A program made the translations under genes and the position numbers. A stretch of DNA of 64,000 nt from Thiobacillus denitrificans. GTDB lineage: Bacteria; Pseudomonadota; Gammaproteobacteria; Burkholderiales; Thiobacillaceae. The notes beneath the pieces were generated by a model. It ran no database searches. It saw only the letters and a list, made by a program, of their open reading frames with translations, and was not told where the DNA came from. Positions within the stretch are counted from its first letter, which is position 1; every line of letters starts with the position of its first letter. Shown in pieces: positions 21,101-29,008 of the stretch. The stretch spans positions 118,947-182,946 of the forward strand of contig DHHQ01000017.1 in NCBI GenBank assembly GCA_002403375.1, given 5' to 3'.

Positions 21101-23133
21101 TGCGGATCCAGTGTCATGGGATCCGCATCACCGAACACCTCTCGGAAGGCTGCCATACCTGCGGCCAGTCCCTCCAGCTTGTCTAGGTGCTTTTGGGCTT
21201 CGTTAAGGTTCTGGCCCTCCTGCCCGAGCTCCTTGCGCTTAGCACGAAGGGAGTCGGTGGCCTCATTGAGCGCACGCCCGGCCCTCGCGTTTGCTGCCGC
21301 CGCTTCGGCATACCGGCTGTTCAGATTCGCCAGAGCGTCAGGTAACGGGAGCAAGCCATGCTTTTCGGTCAAGGTTTGCCACAATGCGTATCCGTCCTTG
21401 CGTTCGCTGCTAAGCCGCACATGCTCCGTGCGCTCCAACTCGACCCGCTTCGCATCTTCGTCCGCCCACGTGTACGCGGTAGCGGGGGATTCCCAACAGG
21501 CTTCTGGGAATTCGCCCTTCCTGGCCATGAAACCCTCATAGGCGATCTGGTTTTCCTCGGCTTCCCGGCTCTGGTTGATCAGGGCCTCGTATTCTTTTTG
21601 GTAGTGCTGTTGGTCAGCTAGGGCCTTCTGCTGCTTACCCTTTTGTATGGCCAGTTCGGCGTCGTGTCTGCGCAGTCGTTTTCGGTACGGGTTGGTGTCG
21701 ATCTCGTCGGCCGCGATGCCGAATGCTCGGGTGAGGACATCTGAAAGGCCATAAGCCTTGGCGCCGGCGAAATTCGTGGCCGCTTCGGCCAGAGCCAACG
21801 ATTCCTTCAAGCCATAGCACTTGGTTTCATAGCGGCGGCCACCCCGTTTTTGTTTGAGATCGGCTTTGTTTTCAACAGGTTGCGGAATCTCATGACGGCT
21901 ATCCTCATCGCCCGCCGGGGAGGTGCGCTTTTTGAGATCGGCTTCTAAATCAATGGCTTCCGCGTCCATCAGAACAATTGGTAGCTTCAGTTCTCCAGCC
22001 CGCTCATTCAGGCGCCGAGTCTCTGTTCCAATCAGTTCAGCCAGCCCGGTATCGGTGATTGCCACCCCATGTCTCTTATCGATGACCATGTGCCCCAGGG
22101 CTGCCAAGACGCGCTTGTCGCTTGCCCACTGGGTTCCTGGAGGAACGGCGGGAATTCCCGGGAGGGGCGAGGCCACAGCCAAAGCGTGCACAATGGCCGC
22201 GTTTCGCGCGAGCGCGTTCATCTCGCGCTCGTACTCTGCGTTGGCAGTTACGACCTCGCTTGCCTTCTCCAGCACCGGCGAGAATTTTCGAAGAGCCTCC
22301 TTCGTCTGATCCAGTTCAAGCTGGCGCCTGTTGATATCCAACAGGGCGTCGGCTGCAGGCTTCAGCGTCTTGAGGATGGTGTCCTCGAATCCAAGTTCAT
22401 CTGCATCCCCTTCTGCGCCCATGGCATGCTTGAGCAACTCCGGGGCGACAAATTGCCGGAAGAAAGCGGTATCGTAGGTTTCCGTGCCTTCCGGCTTCAC
22501 TTTGGTGATCATCGCCGAGTAGTCACCAGCGCCCTCCAGCTGGAACTCGACGTTTTGAAGCAGCACCTCGATGTTGGTGAATTGTTTGATTTCCTCCAGC
22601 CACTCTGCTTGGCTTCGCCAACGATTCCATTTGGCGCCCGGCATGCCCTCTACAGATTTTCGAAAGACTTCGTTAGCGATTAGAACGAGTCCGTTCGATT
22701 CACGCGTGTAGCAGGGGGCATCCTCCAGCGTGCCTTGGTATGAATAAAAGATAGGATCCTTGGTGCGACTCCAGCACATACCTACGACGTAGGTGATTCC
22801 GGGTATCGCCTCGGGATCCTCGGTTATCAATTCTGTTTGCAGAATGCCCTCATCATGTGGCCTCTCGACGAACTCGAAGCGTATGTGGGTCCACCCCTTG
22901 TCCACTGGGGCAACCCGATCCTCCACTCTGTGTTTCAGTTGGCGATGACGGGTCAGCGTATAAAGCCAGGCTTCCGTCAAACTCGTCTTGCCACCCCCGT
23001 TGTCAATTTGCATTGCAGTGGGTTGCCCGAACAGGCGGAAGGTCTCGCCGCGGTAGAGTGGCGCCCATTCCCTTCCTGCGGTGTAGCCCTCGGTGAGGAA
23101 GTTGGCGACCTGAATGCGTGAAATTGCAGCCAT
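18124..23133 (-). CDS. jetC: Wadjet JetC-type SMC/MukB-like ATPase
   Basis: 1669 residues, long for a JetC. Head motifs sit at both ends: Walker A IDNGGGKTSLTE near 43-54, and at the C-terminus the ABC signature GLSTGQQTALAM near 1521-1532, a Walker-B-like RIMFFDGLFSNLS near 1565-1577 and a switch His in LIGLIHNPYY. Between them are long heptad-rich coiled-coil stretches. The residue after the Walker B Asp is Gly, where SMC proteins normally have the catalytic Glu. The role is the DNA-loop-extruding motor of the JetABC complex. It overlaps jetB by one base (TAATG) and jetD by 8 bp. The frame is intact throughout. Confidence 0.88.
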   Translation of the reverse strand: MAAISRIQVANFLTEGYTAGREWAPLYRGETFRLFGQPTAMQIDNGGGKTSLTEAWLYTLTRHRQLKHRVEDRVAPVDKGWTHIRFEFVERPHDEGILQTELITEDPEAIPGITYVVGMCWSRTKDPIFYSYQGTLEDAPCYTRESNGLVLIANEVFRKSVEGMPGAKWNRWRSQAEWLEEIKQFTNIEVLLQNVEFQLEGAGDYSAMITKVKPEGTETYDTAFFRQFVAPELLKHAMGAEGDADELGFEDTILKTLKPAADALLDINRRQLELDQTKEALRKFSPVLEKASEVVTANAEYEREMNALARNAAIVHALAVASPLPGIPAVPPGTQWASDKRVLAALGHMVIDKRHGVAITDTGLAELIGTETRRLNERAGELKLPIVLMDAEAIDLEADLKKRTSPAGDEDSRHEIPQPVENKADLKQKRGGRRYETKCYGLKESLALAEAATNFAGAKAYGLSDVLTRAFGIAADEIDTNPYRKRLRRHDAELAIQKGKQQKALADQQHYQKEYEALINQSREAEENQIAYEGFMARKGEFPEACWESPATAYTWADEDAKRVELERTEHVRLSSERKDGYALWQTLTEKHGLLPLPDALANLNSRYAEAAAANARAGRALNEATDSLRAKRKELGQEGQNLNEAQKHLDKLEGLAAGMAAFREVFGDADPMTLDPQGEMKSKQESWQKNDRLLQDAYAKKQALFELQPKTRLFGEVFGEADPETLNPSMDLKNHMEAIGVEEGLVTEHQPLVEALTLFRESHPSISPDEWLARTAERRRELAEERGGNVQRISDLDGELKDLAAFGAADDRVYARALKLLGENGIVFDRLHDLASRTVQSSKLEQCLTLFSAFLSAPVIDSIETAGKAAKLLEQFKLTVPIFVKPALVAFLQDGDIRQTGEVAHFIWAGCRTRQVSVLLNPSLIEEEKARIQAEIDGLAERNKSIQIELDSISEESQAVRIALDAKDAIRRDSERVHAEATKSLDALQLKTAELERRASQVAQEAISAMKRYIKQGGEKRYRELVDSVIPDLERERDQIKDRLDTLAQQTTEKVLRALHAAKDFHRAGGDEAHRAAKNKFDHLDNLVNALGATIEELQAKIDGSLDADAKKAAEALRLANETYALNKRDLEASISFEAQGFVTFMRQAPTRMRQLDEDLEAAQKRLQGIDFERAERYLRSTRSGERSLADRIAEAQGKRGEAEKAATKARDDITQIEGEMTVMTPFMEAMHDMVASVRAQYSKVSLFSGDILHLMQASSFSDPEILAHAETIRIACTGEIPSTVQDAKIAMLNLRQCIEELEINTDELRRRGEDKRRRLDEYIQRRDEFCDRARSGEIRGLNQLEISAISEAKTIEQLQRIQETQDAIQAQITESEANLAKIREAMEANKKASIDNLAKFARDAQLSLEILERVMKKTPNARFYIEAPVADESEIEQIIAELLEQIEDKERTLRERGVALLNDEIERKISDYKRLIHETIYKRIFSARDKTTGNPIVPRVYFTHASIRGNDKVPFTNRGLSTGQQTALAMMWLIKQAEFAIARAAALYGSRKERNAALKGAQRIMFFDGLFSNLSNEDYINDAFQGLRGVGENFQLIGLIHNPYYVNNKEIFPVHLVGKKKIANKGSGERQRVFVSVEPWQDTNGMIFYTSAYKHNFPAVPSEHANA

Positions 23134-23915
23134 TACTTGGCCTCCATTTCTGCATCGGTGCGTTCGATGAGAATCCCGCTTGCGGCTTCAAACGAGTCCT
23201 CCGTGGGCAGCAATGCCTTGAGCTGTCGATCAAAATTGCTCTTCATCTCGTACGCGAATAGGAGGGTTTGCCTGAATACATCCTTGTCGATCTCTTCAAG
23301 GAGGCTCGCGTCAACCATCAACTCGAAAAAGGCGTTGCAGGCCTGTGCGACTGCGCCTTCCTTTAAGCCGGTCATGGTCTTGTGCACCCGGTCCGTTTCC
23401 AGCGTGGATGGGTCGATCTTTCTAACGTGATCGTTCAGATAGTCCCTGACGGCATCGATGAAGATCTCTTTCGCAAAAGTGGTATCCACCCAGTCCTGCA
23501 TGGCATTGGGACCACGCTGCCTCCGCGTGTAAAGCAGATCCAGCAAGACGAACCAGAGTTGGGTGAACCAGGTCTTGGCTTCCGCGTCGCTGTTTATGCC
23601 CTTTACCAGAAGCATGCGGCTCACCATACGGTCGGTTCCCCAGAAAGGAGGAACAGCATCGGCCTTTCTGGCGAGCATAAATACGGTGCCACCCGAGGCA
23701 ATGCCCTTCGCGTCAAATGATGTGAGGGAGACGAGCTGCAATCCCTGACCGCTTAACATTTCCTCGAACTGCATGCGCAGAGCGGGATCAGCATTGAGCA
23801 GCAGCCCGGCGATCTCGCGCTCTTCCTTGCTGACGGCCCGTCGGCTCGACTTTGTTTCGGCGATTCGATGTCGTAACAGCCAGGCATGGACGCGCCCCAT
23901 ATCTGAGTTATTCAT
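23133..23915 (-). CDS. jetB: Wadjet JetB-type KITE subunit
   Basis: 260 residues, mostly helical with winged-helix potential, of the size and position of JetB/MksE. Examples are SKEEREIAGLLLNADPALRMQFEEML near the N-terminus and a C-terminal FRQTLLFAYEMKSNFDRQLKALLP. KITE subunits bind the kleisin and DNA in SMC complexes. Assignment rests mainly on its place between the kleisin-like and SMC genes and on size. The start overlaps jetA by four bases (ATGA) and its stop overlaps the jetC ATG. Confidence 0.78.
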   Translation of the reverse strand: MNNSDMGRVHAWLLRHRIAETKSSRRAVSKEEREIAGLLLNADPALRMQFEEMLSGQGLQLVSLTSFDAKGIASGGTVFMLARKADAVPPFWGTDRMVSRMLLVKGINSDAEAKTWFTQLWFVLLDLLYTRRQRGPNAMQDWVDTTFAKEIFIDAVRDYLNDHVRKIDPSTLETDRVHKTMTGLKEGAVAQACNAFFELMVDASLLEEIDKDVFRQTLLFAYEMKSNFDRQLKALLPTEDSFEAASGILIERTDAEMEAK

Positions 23916-25279
23916 GATTCCTCCACTGCCGTGATTTCGATGTCGGTGAACAAGAACTCACCATCTCCGGCAACCTTTTTATCCAACGTCGGGCTGACGC
24001 CAATCGTGATGCTTCCGGCAACAGGAATGCTGCTTGGCGCGACAAAGACGCCAACAAGATCTCCCAGCATCATGTCCTGATCAACCATGAACCAGCCTCG
24101 CTCAATTGCATCAGACAAGCGGAGAGGGCCGGACCTGAGGGCGGCGGCAATTTCATGGCCATGCTTTTCCAGAAACCTGGCCTTGCCTAGCTCGGAGATG
24201 TTCTCAACGGTTTCGTCCATAAAGGACATTGGTGGCACGGAATCGGCCACGGTGCGCAGCTTGATGGCGCCGATCCCGTCGAGGGCCGAATGGAACGGTG
24301 TCTCCAAGAGCATTGGCCCCCACTGCTTTAGCAGGAAGCTCTCTTTTTCGAGAGTAAGCGGCGAGCGGATGAACTGTGTCGCGGCCGCAAGGAACGAAGG
24401 TGGTGGCACCGCCGAACGCTCTCCTTGCAACGCCAGGCTCACCAATTCTGAAAGTAGCCGGTTGAAGATCACAAGGACTTGGCGAACATGGTTGATCTGG
24501 TGACGCATGTAATCAAAGGTGAGATCAGAGTCTGTTGCGTCCTGCCAACGCTCGAAGGCATCCAAAACGTCCTTCTGGTCCAATCTGGTTTCGGCCTGCT
24601 GAGCGATATCGATGGTTTCTTCGACAACCTGCCGGTATTGATCAAGCCGGTCCAGATATTTATCGATTGTCTCCGTTCTACCGACACGCTCCAGCGCTGA
24701 CCGTACTTCTAGAATCTCGTTGCGGAGTTGTGCAACTATGCCGTCCGAGAATGTCAGGACCTTTGGGAAATCGTTGAATTCAATGGCATGCAAGAGGTTG
24801 TAAGCGTCCCCCCGCAAGTAGGTCGCGTCGCGCGCGGCGTTCGCCAACGACAGCAGCAAACGGCCGGATGATGACAGTCTGTACTCGTCCGCGTAATCGG
24901 TCTTCTCGAGAAGCGCTGTCTCTCGTTTCTCCGAGTAGCAGACCTTCGCCTGCTGACCCATAACGCTTGTTAGATAGAACAGCTCTGAGGGCCGACGAAG
25001 TACGTTGAGGACGTACTGAACGTCTGCTTCAGCCGCATCGGGGCGTTCTTCCCTAACCGCGTTTAGGATGGATGAGAATGGGAGGTAGTCTTGGCTTGCG
25101 CTTTGATCGAGAAGCTTCAGTCGGTGAATGACTTGGAAAGCGATATCCAGGTAGACACCATCAGCATGGCCGGTTCTTGCTTCCCGCGTGAAATTGGCGG
25201 GGCTTCCATACGCGCGGTCGCTGTCATGAAGATCGATCAGCCGCAGGGTGGATGCGATAAGTGGGATCCAATCCATCAT
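23912..25279 (-). CDS. jetA: Wadjet JetA-type kleisin subunit
   Basis: 455 residues from ATG 25279. It has an N-terminal winged-helix-like part (SPANFTREARTGHADGVYLD), a central helical and coiled part (TIDKYLDRLDQYRQVVEETI) and a C-terminal domain, a layout like MukF/JetA kleisins. It would bridge the two JetC heads and hold JetB. ATG 25279 is preferred because the stop of a 33-codon ORF overlaps it (TAATG); GTG 25285 and ATG 25276 are alternatives. Function is inferred from architecture and the surrounding jetB, jetC and jetD. Confidence 0.8.
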   Translation of the reverse strand: MMDWIPLIASTLRLIDLHDSDRAYGSPANFTREARTGHADGVYLDIAFQVIHRLKLLDQSASQDYLPFSSILNAVREERPDAAEADVQYVLNVLRRPSELFYLTSVMGQQAKVCYSEKRETALLEKTDYADEYRLSSSGRLLLSLANAARDATYLRGDAYNLLHAIEFNDFPKVLTFSDGIVAQLRNEILEVRSALERVGRTETIDKYLDRLDQYRQVVEETIDIAQQAETRLDQKDVLDAFERWQDATDSDLTFDYMRHQINHVRQVLVIFNRLLSELVSLALQGERSAVPPPSFLAAATQFIRSPLTLEKESFLLKQWGPMLLETPFHSALDGIGAIKLRTVADSVPPMSFMDETVENISELGKARFLEKHGHEIAAALRSGPLRLSDAIERGWFMVDQDMMLGDLVGVFVAPSSIPVAGSITIGVSPTLDKKVAGDGEFLFTDIEITAVEES

Positions 25280-25380
25280 TACCACGCTGGCGCGTCGGCT
25301 TTTGGCTCGTAAGATCTATTTGTCAATTCTTGCCCGCCCCCATTCCTGAAGTCCGCCACGATACTGGTGAAGTCGCTCAT
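25279..25380 (-). CDS. 33-residue ORF translationally coupled to jetA
   Basis: ATG 25380 opens MSDFTSIVADFRNGGGQELT and the frame ends in a TAA that shares a base with the jetA ATG (TAATG). Every other junction in the operon is of this overlapping kind, which argues for real translation. It may be a leader peptide, or a vestige of a larger first gene. No homologue is recognised, and the ribosome site is weak. Confidence 0.45.
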   Translation of the reverse strand: MSDFTSIVADFRNGGGQELTNRSYEPKADAPAW

Positions 25381-25421
25381 GTGGTGAGCCACTCGCAACT
25401 TTCAACGCTGGATTCCAATAT

Positions 25422-25451
25422 TTAATAGCAAGGTAGCAGCCGGGAAGTCAA
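25422..25451 (-). promoter_or_regulatory. candidate sigma-70 promoter of the jet operon
   Basis: On the minus strand TTGACT (25446-25451) is followed 18 bp later by TATTAA (25422-25427), 42 bp before the small ORF and about 140 bp before jetA. A second TTGACT lies immediately upstream. The promoter lies inside the transposon, so the operon including the transposase can be expressed wherever the element lands. Confidence 0.5.
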
Positions 25452-25502
25452 CAGTCAATTCCGAACTTCAAGACGAAAAAAGCGCCCCCACAGAGAGAGC
25501 GT

Positions 25503-25526
25503 TTCAACAGCCAATTCCGGATACCC
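25503..25526. repeat. right terminal inverted repeat of the transposon
   Basis: 24 bp, exact complement of 14910-14933, ending in ...CCGGATACCC at the outer edge and followed directly by the second TTATTAAA. Confidence 0.92.
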
Positions 25527-25534
25527 TTATTAAA
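25527..25534. repeat. 8-bp target-site duplication, right copy
   Basis: TTATTAAA, identical to 14902-14909. The next bases ACGCCCTTGC are the other arm of the hairpin that the insertion split. Confidence 0.92.
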
Positions 25535-25621
25535 ACGCCCTTGCCCTGAATCCGGGGGCACCTCATCCAGGCTTGCCCCCCGGGAACACTCGAGCGATCG
25601 CGGGGCGCGGCCCCGGCCGGG

Positions 25622-27130
25622 TCAGTCCGCGAACGGATTCCTGACCGGCGGGCGCGGCGCAGGAGCCGTCGGCGGCGCGACCTGCGGCTGCGGCGTGGGT
25701 TTCGCCTTGGGCGCTTCGGTCTCAACCGCGGCTTCGGGCTCGCCGCGGTGGAAGAACACCGCCGCCATCAGCGCGAAGTAGATCGCGTTGGCCGGGATGT
25801 GCCAGTTGTATTCGGTCAGCCCGTGCAGCGCCATCACCAGCAGCCCAAGCCCCGCGCCCGCCTGCATGAAGCTCAGCGCCCCCCAGCGCGGCCGCCGGAC
25901 GAGGCGCGGCCAGGCGCGCAGGTAGAGCACCACGAACAGCACGATCACCACCGCGGCGACGAGGCCGCCCTCGAACAGGTACTCGAGGTAGTCGTTGTGC
26001 GCGTGATTGATGAAGCGGGCAAATTCCTCGGGCTGGAAGCGCCGGTAGACCTCGGGAAAGCTGCCGAGCCCGCTGCCGAAGGGGAAGAACATTGCCGTAC
26101 CGGCAAGGCTGCTGGCGTAGATCGCCCAGCGTCCGTCCTCCAGCGCGCCCTCGACCGAGAAGCGCTCGAGCACCGGCGCGAGGCCGATCTGCAGTGCGAG
26201 CGCCAGGCCGCCGACGCCGAGCAGCACGGCGAGCTTGGTCGAGCGGCTGGCGCCGAGCTTGAGGCCGTAGAAGAGCGCGGCGAGGAAGATCCCCAGCATC
26301 GCCAGCGTGATCCCCGAGCGCGAGCGGGTGAAGACGGTGCCGAGCAGCAGCGCGAGGCAGACCGCGCCGAAGATCATCCCTTGGTTGAAGCGCGACGGCT
26401 GTGCGATCGCGCCGGCGAGCCGCGCGACCAGGCCGCGGCGCTGGTAGCGCCGGCCCGCGCGCGAGCGGCCGACGCGCGACGCGAGCAGGCCGAGCGCGAC
26501 CGGAAGCGCCATCGCCAGCATGCCGGCGAGGTGGTTGCGGTTGACGTAGGTGCCGACCGCGGTACCGATGTCGGAGACGCTGGTGCGGAAGGTCGTGCTG
26601 GCGCCGCCGCCGAACTGCACGAGGCCGAGGACCGCCTGCACGGTCGCCATCGCGAGGAAGAGGTAGACGACCCGGCGCAGCGCGGTCTCGTCGAGGCTCA
26701 CCGCGACCAGGAACACCGCGAGGGGAGGCAAGAGCGCGAGCCATGCCGCTTCTGTCGCGCGCGGCACCAGCGAGAGCGGCCGCATGCCCGCCGCGTCGGG
26801 CGCGCCGAAAGCCGAGAGGCCCTCGGCGTAGAGCGCGTGGCCGGGGAGCGATTGCCACAGCGAGAACGGCAGCGGCAGCAGCTGCGCGAGCGGCCACAGC
26901 ATCATGAGCCCGAGCGCGAGCAGGAAAGCCTTCGGCAGGCGCTCGAGAAACACCGGGCGCAGCAGCGGATAGGCCAGCAGCGGCAGCGCGGCGAGTTCGA
27001 GCGTCAGCAGGGGAAGCGGACGGTTGCCGCCCTTGATCAGGGGGGCGAACAGGACGACCGCGGCGAGGAGGGTGAACGCGAGTAAATCAAGGCCGTCCCG
27101 CGAGCCTGCGGGACGGTGGAACCACTTCAT
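25622..27130 (-). CDS. O-antigen ligase / Wzy_C-domain membrane protein
   Basis: 502 residues with about ten to twelve membrane segments and a large loop carrying RFINHAHNDYLEYLFEGGL, the hallmark of the O-antigen ligase/polymerase (Wzy_C) superfamily. A Pro/Ala-rich cytoplasmic tail follows residue 465. It is the last gene of the polysaccharide locus, where it could ligate or polymerise the glycan. Since an EpsG-like polymerase is encoded at 38146, a ligase or second-polymerase role is plausible. Its downstream terminator hairpin was interrupted by the transposon. Confidence 0.85.
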   Translation of the reverse strand: MKWFHRPAGSRDGLDLLAFTLLAAVVLFAPLIKGGNRPLPLLTLELAALPLLAYPLLRPVFLERLPKAFLLALGLMMLWPLAQLLPLPFSLWQSLPGHALYAEGLSAFGAPDAAGMRPLSLVPRATEAAWLALLPPLAVFLVAVSLDETALRRVVYLFLAMATVQAVLGLVQFGGGASTTFRTSVSDIGTAVGTYVNRNHLAGMLAMALPVALGLLASRVGRSRAGRRYQRRGLVARLAGAIAQPSRFNQGMIFGAVCLALLLGTVFTRSRSGITLAMLGIFLAALFYGLKLGASRSTKLAVLLGVGGLALALQIGLAPVLERFSVEGALEDGRWAIYASSLAGTAMFFPFGSGLGSFPEVYRRFQPEEFARFINHAHNDYLEYLFEGGLVAAVVIVLFVVLYLRAWPRLVRRPRWGALSFMQAGAGLGLLVMALHGLTEYNWHIPANAIYFALMAAVFFHRGEPEAAVETEAPKAKPTPQPQVAPPTAPAPRPPVRNPFAD

Positions 27131-27141
27131 TGGTCAGCGGA

Positions 27142-27594
27142 TCACTGGGCGCTGATCGGGGTGTCGCTGTCGTCCCAGCTGGCGGCGACGCCGATGACGA
27201 TGCCGGCGGCGACCAGCGGGCCGACGTATTGCGAGGCCGGCGTGCCGGCGGCGGTGCCAGCGCCCGCGGCGGCAGGCGAGACCTGGGCGATGGCGGCCTT
27301 GCAGCCCTGCTCGGCGGAGATCGTCATCATGTTGTTCGGCTTCAGCTGCGCGCGGCAGCCGTCGGCGAAGACGATCTCGGCGTTCGAGCCCCCCAGCGTG
27401 ATCACGCGGTCGCCCTGGTTGAGCTTGATGTTGGCGGTCGCTGACGTGAAGCCCTCGCCCTTGTCGACCATGACCTTGCCTTCGGCCTTGCTCAGCGTGG
27501 CGAGGCCTGCCGCGGCATCCTGGGCGGTGGCGACGCTGGCGGCGCCCGCGAACATCAGGCCTGCGAGGGCGGCGGCGAGGGTATGCTTTTTCAT
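27142..27594 (-). CDS. secreted FecR-like small protein in the polysaccharide locus
   Basis: 150 residues with a signal peptide ending at ATAQD. The mature N-terminal half (AEGKVMVDKGEGFTSATANI, LNQGDRVITLGGSNAEIVF) resembles the FecR-type beta domain in which a charge-up or iron-related surface value is stored. Two Cys (DGCRAQL and EQGCKAA) may form a disulfide. A Gly/Ala-rich hydrophobic C-terminal segment (YVGPLVAAGIVIGVAASW) could be a membrane anchor. Such proteins occur beside exopolysaccharide export genes; function unknown. The 145 bp upstream (27595-27739) contain no gene. Confidence 0.6.
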   Translation of the reverse strand: MKKHTLAAALAGLMFAGAASVATAQDAAAGLATLSKAEGKVMVDKGEGFTSATANIKLNQGDRVITLGGSNAEIVFADGCRAQLKPNNMMTISAEQGCKAAIAQVSPAAAGAGTAAGTPASQYVGPLVAAGIVIGVAASWDDSDTPISAQ

Positions 27595-27739
27595 TGTGTT
27601 GCTCCTTGGTTCGAATTATTGGCTGGACGAATGCCGTGCACGGGATTCAACGGACACAGTCCATGCATCTGTAGGCTTTGGGGCGAGAGGATAACACGGC
27701 GCCGTGCGCTGCCAGATGGCGTGTTGGTTAAACGCGACA

Positions 27740-29008
27740 TCACGGCAGCGCCGCGGCCGAACGCACCGGCTCGACGCGGAGGTCGTCGAACCAGATCGTG
27801 CCGTCGGCCTCGAAGTCGAGGCGGACGCTGCCGGCGAGCTCGAGCCGCAGCATCTGCACCGGGCAGCCTTCGGCCGGCACGCTGAACGGCGTGCGGAAAC
27901 GGGTCCACGGCGTGGCGCCGCGGAAGCGCTCGGTCACCGCGAGCGGCGCCTGCTGGCCGACGCAGTAGAGCGCCCACTGCATGCCCTGCGGCGCCTGCAG
28001 GTTGTCCGGGCGCACGCGCCCCTGCAGATGGAAGTCGCCGGGCGGCAGCATCAGGAACTGGTGCAGGTGCTGGAACTGCACGCGCAGCCCGCGGAAGCTC
28101 ACGCGCAGCGCACGGTCGCCCGAGCTCTCGTAGGTGCCGGCGGTGTCGAGCGAGACCGCGCCGTGCTTCTGGTGGATCCAGTCGAAGCCGAGGTTGCTGA
28201 TCGGCGCCTCGAAGCTGCCGTTGTAGAGGTAGCCGACGCGGTCGATCTGGTCCTTAGGCAGGCTGTCGAGCCAGACGAACCACGCCTCCAGCCACAGCCC
28301 CTCCTTCTGCAGGCGGGCGAGCCAGGCGCGCAGCATGTCGGGCGAGGCCGCGTTGGGGCCGCCCTTCTGCAGGTTGAACAGCACGCGCACGGTGTCGACG
28401 TTCGGCGCCCGGTTCGCGGCGTGCACGAAGAACGCCGGCCACCACTGCACCGGCTTGCCGAGCAGCTGCATGAAGGCGGCGTGGCGCGCGGGATCGCCGG
28501 CGAGCTCGACGAGGCCCGGGAACAGCTGGGCCTGCTGGCGCGGGTTGTGGCGCAGCACGGTGTCCCAGTGGGTGAGCGCGCGCGCGAAGTCGCCGCGCCG
28601 CATCCAGAAGGTCGCGACCTCCATCTGCACGTCGCTGCGCTGCGGCGCGAGGCGCGACGCGGTCTCCATCGCCAGGCTGGCGCGTTCGGCCTCGCCGCGG
28701 TTCTCCAGCAGCAGCCCGAGCGCCGCGTAGGCGCGGCCCTCGCCGGGATTGCCGTCGAGCGCCGCCTGCAGGCGGGCGAGCGCCGCGTCGGGATCGGTCG
28801 CAACGTCCCGCAGGCCGAGCGCGAGGTTCGCGCCGGGGTGGCCGGCGTCCCACGCGACCGCGGCCGCGGGATCCTTGAGCTCCTGCGCGTGGTGGTCGGC
28901 CAGGTTGAGCACCACGATGCGCCAGGCGAGGAAGGCGCCGGCCACGCCGAGCAGGGCCCACCGGAGCGCGCCGGGGCGGCGCGAATTGAAGCCTGCGAGC
29001 CTTGCCAT
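27740..29008 (-). CDS. membrane-anchored TPR-like protein with carbohydrate-binding-like C-terminus
   Basis: 422 residues. After an N-terminal membrane segment (WALLGVAGAFLAWRIVVLNL) come TPR-like helices (DPDAALARLQAALDGNPGEGRAYAALG). The C-terminal part, from FEAPISNLGFDWIH to IWFDDLRVEP, looks like a beta-sandwich of the kind seen in carbohydrate-binding modules. This layout suits a periplasmic scaffold that handles the glycan during export. Start ATG 29008 overlaps the stop of the J-domain gene by one base (TGATG). No specific family name is recognised. Confidence 0.6.
   Translation of the reverse strand: MARLAGFNSRRPGALRWALLGVAGAFLAWRIVVLNLADHHAQELKDPAAAVAWDAGHPGANLALGLRDVATDPDAALARLQAALDGNPGEGRAYAALGLLLENRGEAERASLAMETASRLAPQRSDVQMEVATFWMRRGDFARALTHWDTVLRHNPRQQAQLFPGLVELAGDPARHAAFMQLLGKPVQWWPAFFVHAANRAPNVDTVRVLFNLQKGGPNAASPDMLRAWLARLQKEGLWLEAWFVWLDSLPKDQIDRVGYLYNGSFEAPISNLGFDWIHQKHGAVSLDTAGTYESSGDRALRVSFRGLRVQFQHLHQFLMLPPGDFHLQGRVRPDNLQAPQGMQWALYCVGQQAPLAVTERFRGATPWTRFRTPFSVPAEGCPVQMLRLELAGSVRLDFEADGTIWFDDLRVEPVRSAAALP

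Larger units (their letters stand above)
14910..25526. mobile_element. ISL3-family transposon carrying a Wadjet defence operon
   Basis: A 10,617-bp element. Its ends are 24-bp perfect inverted repeats (14910-14933, beginning GGGTATCCGGAATTGGCTGT, and 25503-25526). It is flanked by a perfect 8-bp direct repeat, TTATTAAA, at 14902-14909 and 25527-25534, which is the duplication length made by ISL3 elements. Inside, all on the minus strand, are a 33-codon ORF, jetA, jetB, jetC, jetD, an intact ISL3 transposase and a zinc-finger protein. Junctions between these genes overlap or are within 6 bp. Its base composition is lower in GC than both flanks. The intact repeats, duplication and transposase imply a fairly recent insertion. 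Confidence 0.93.
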
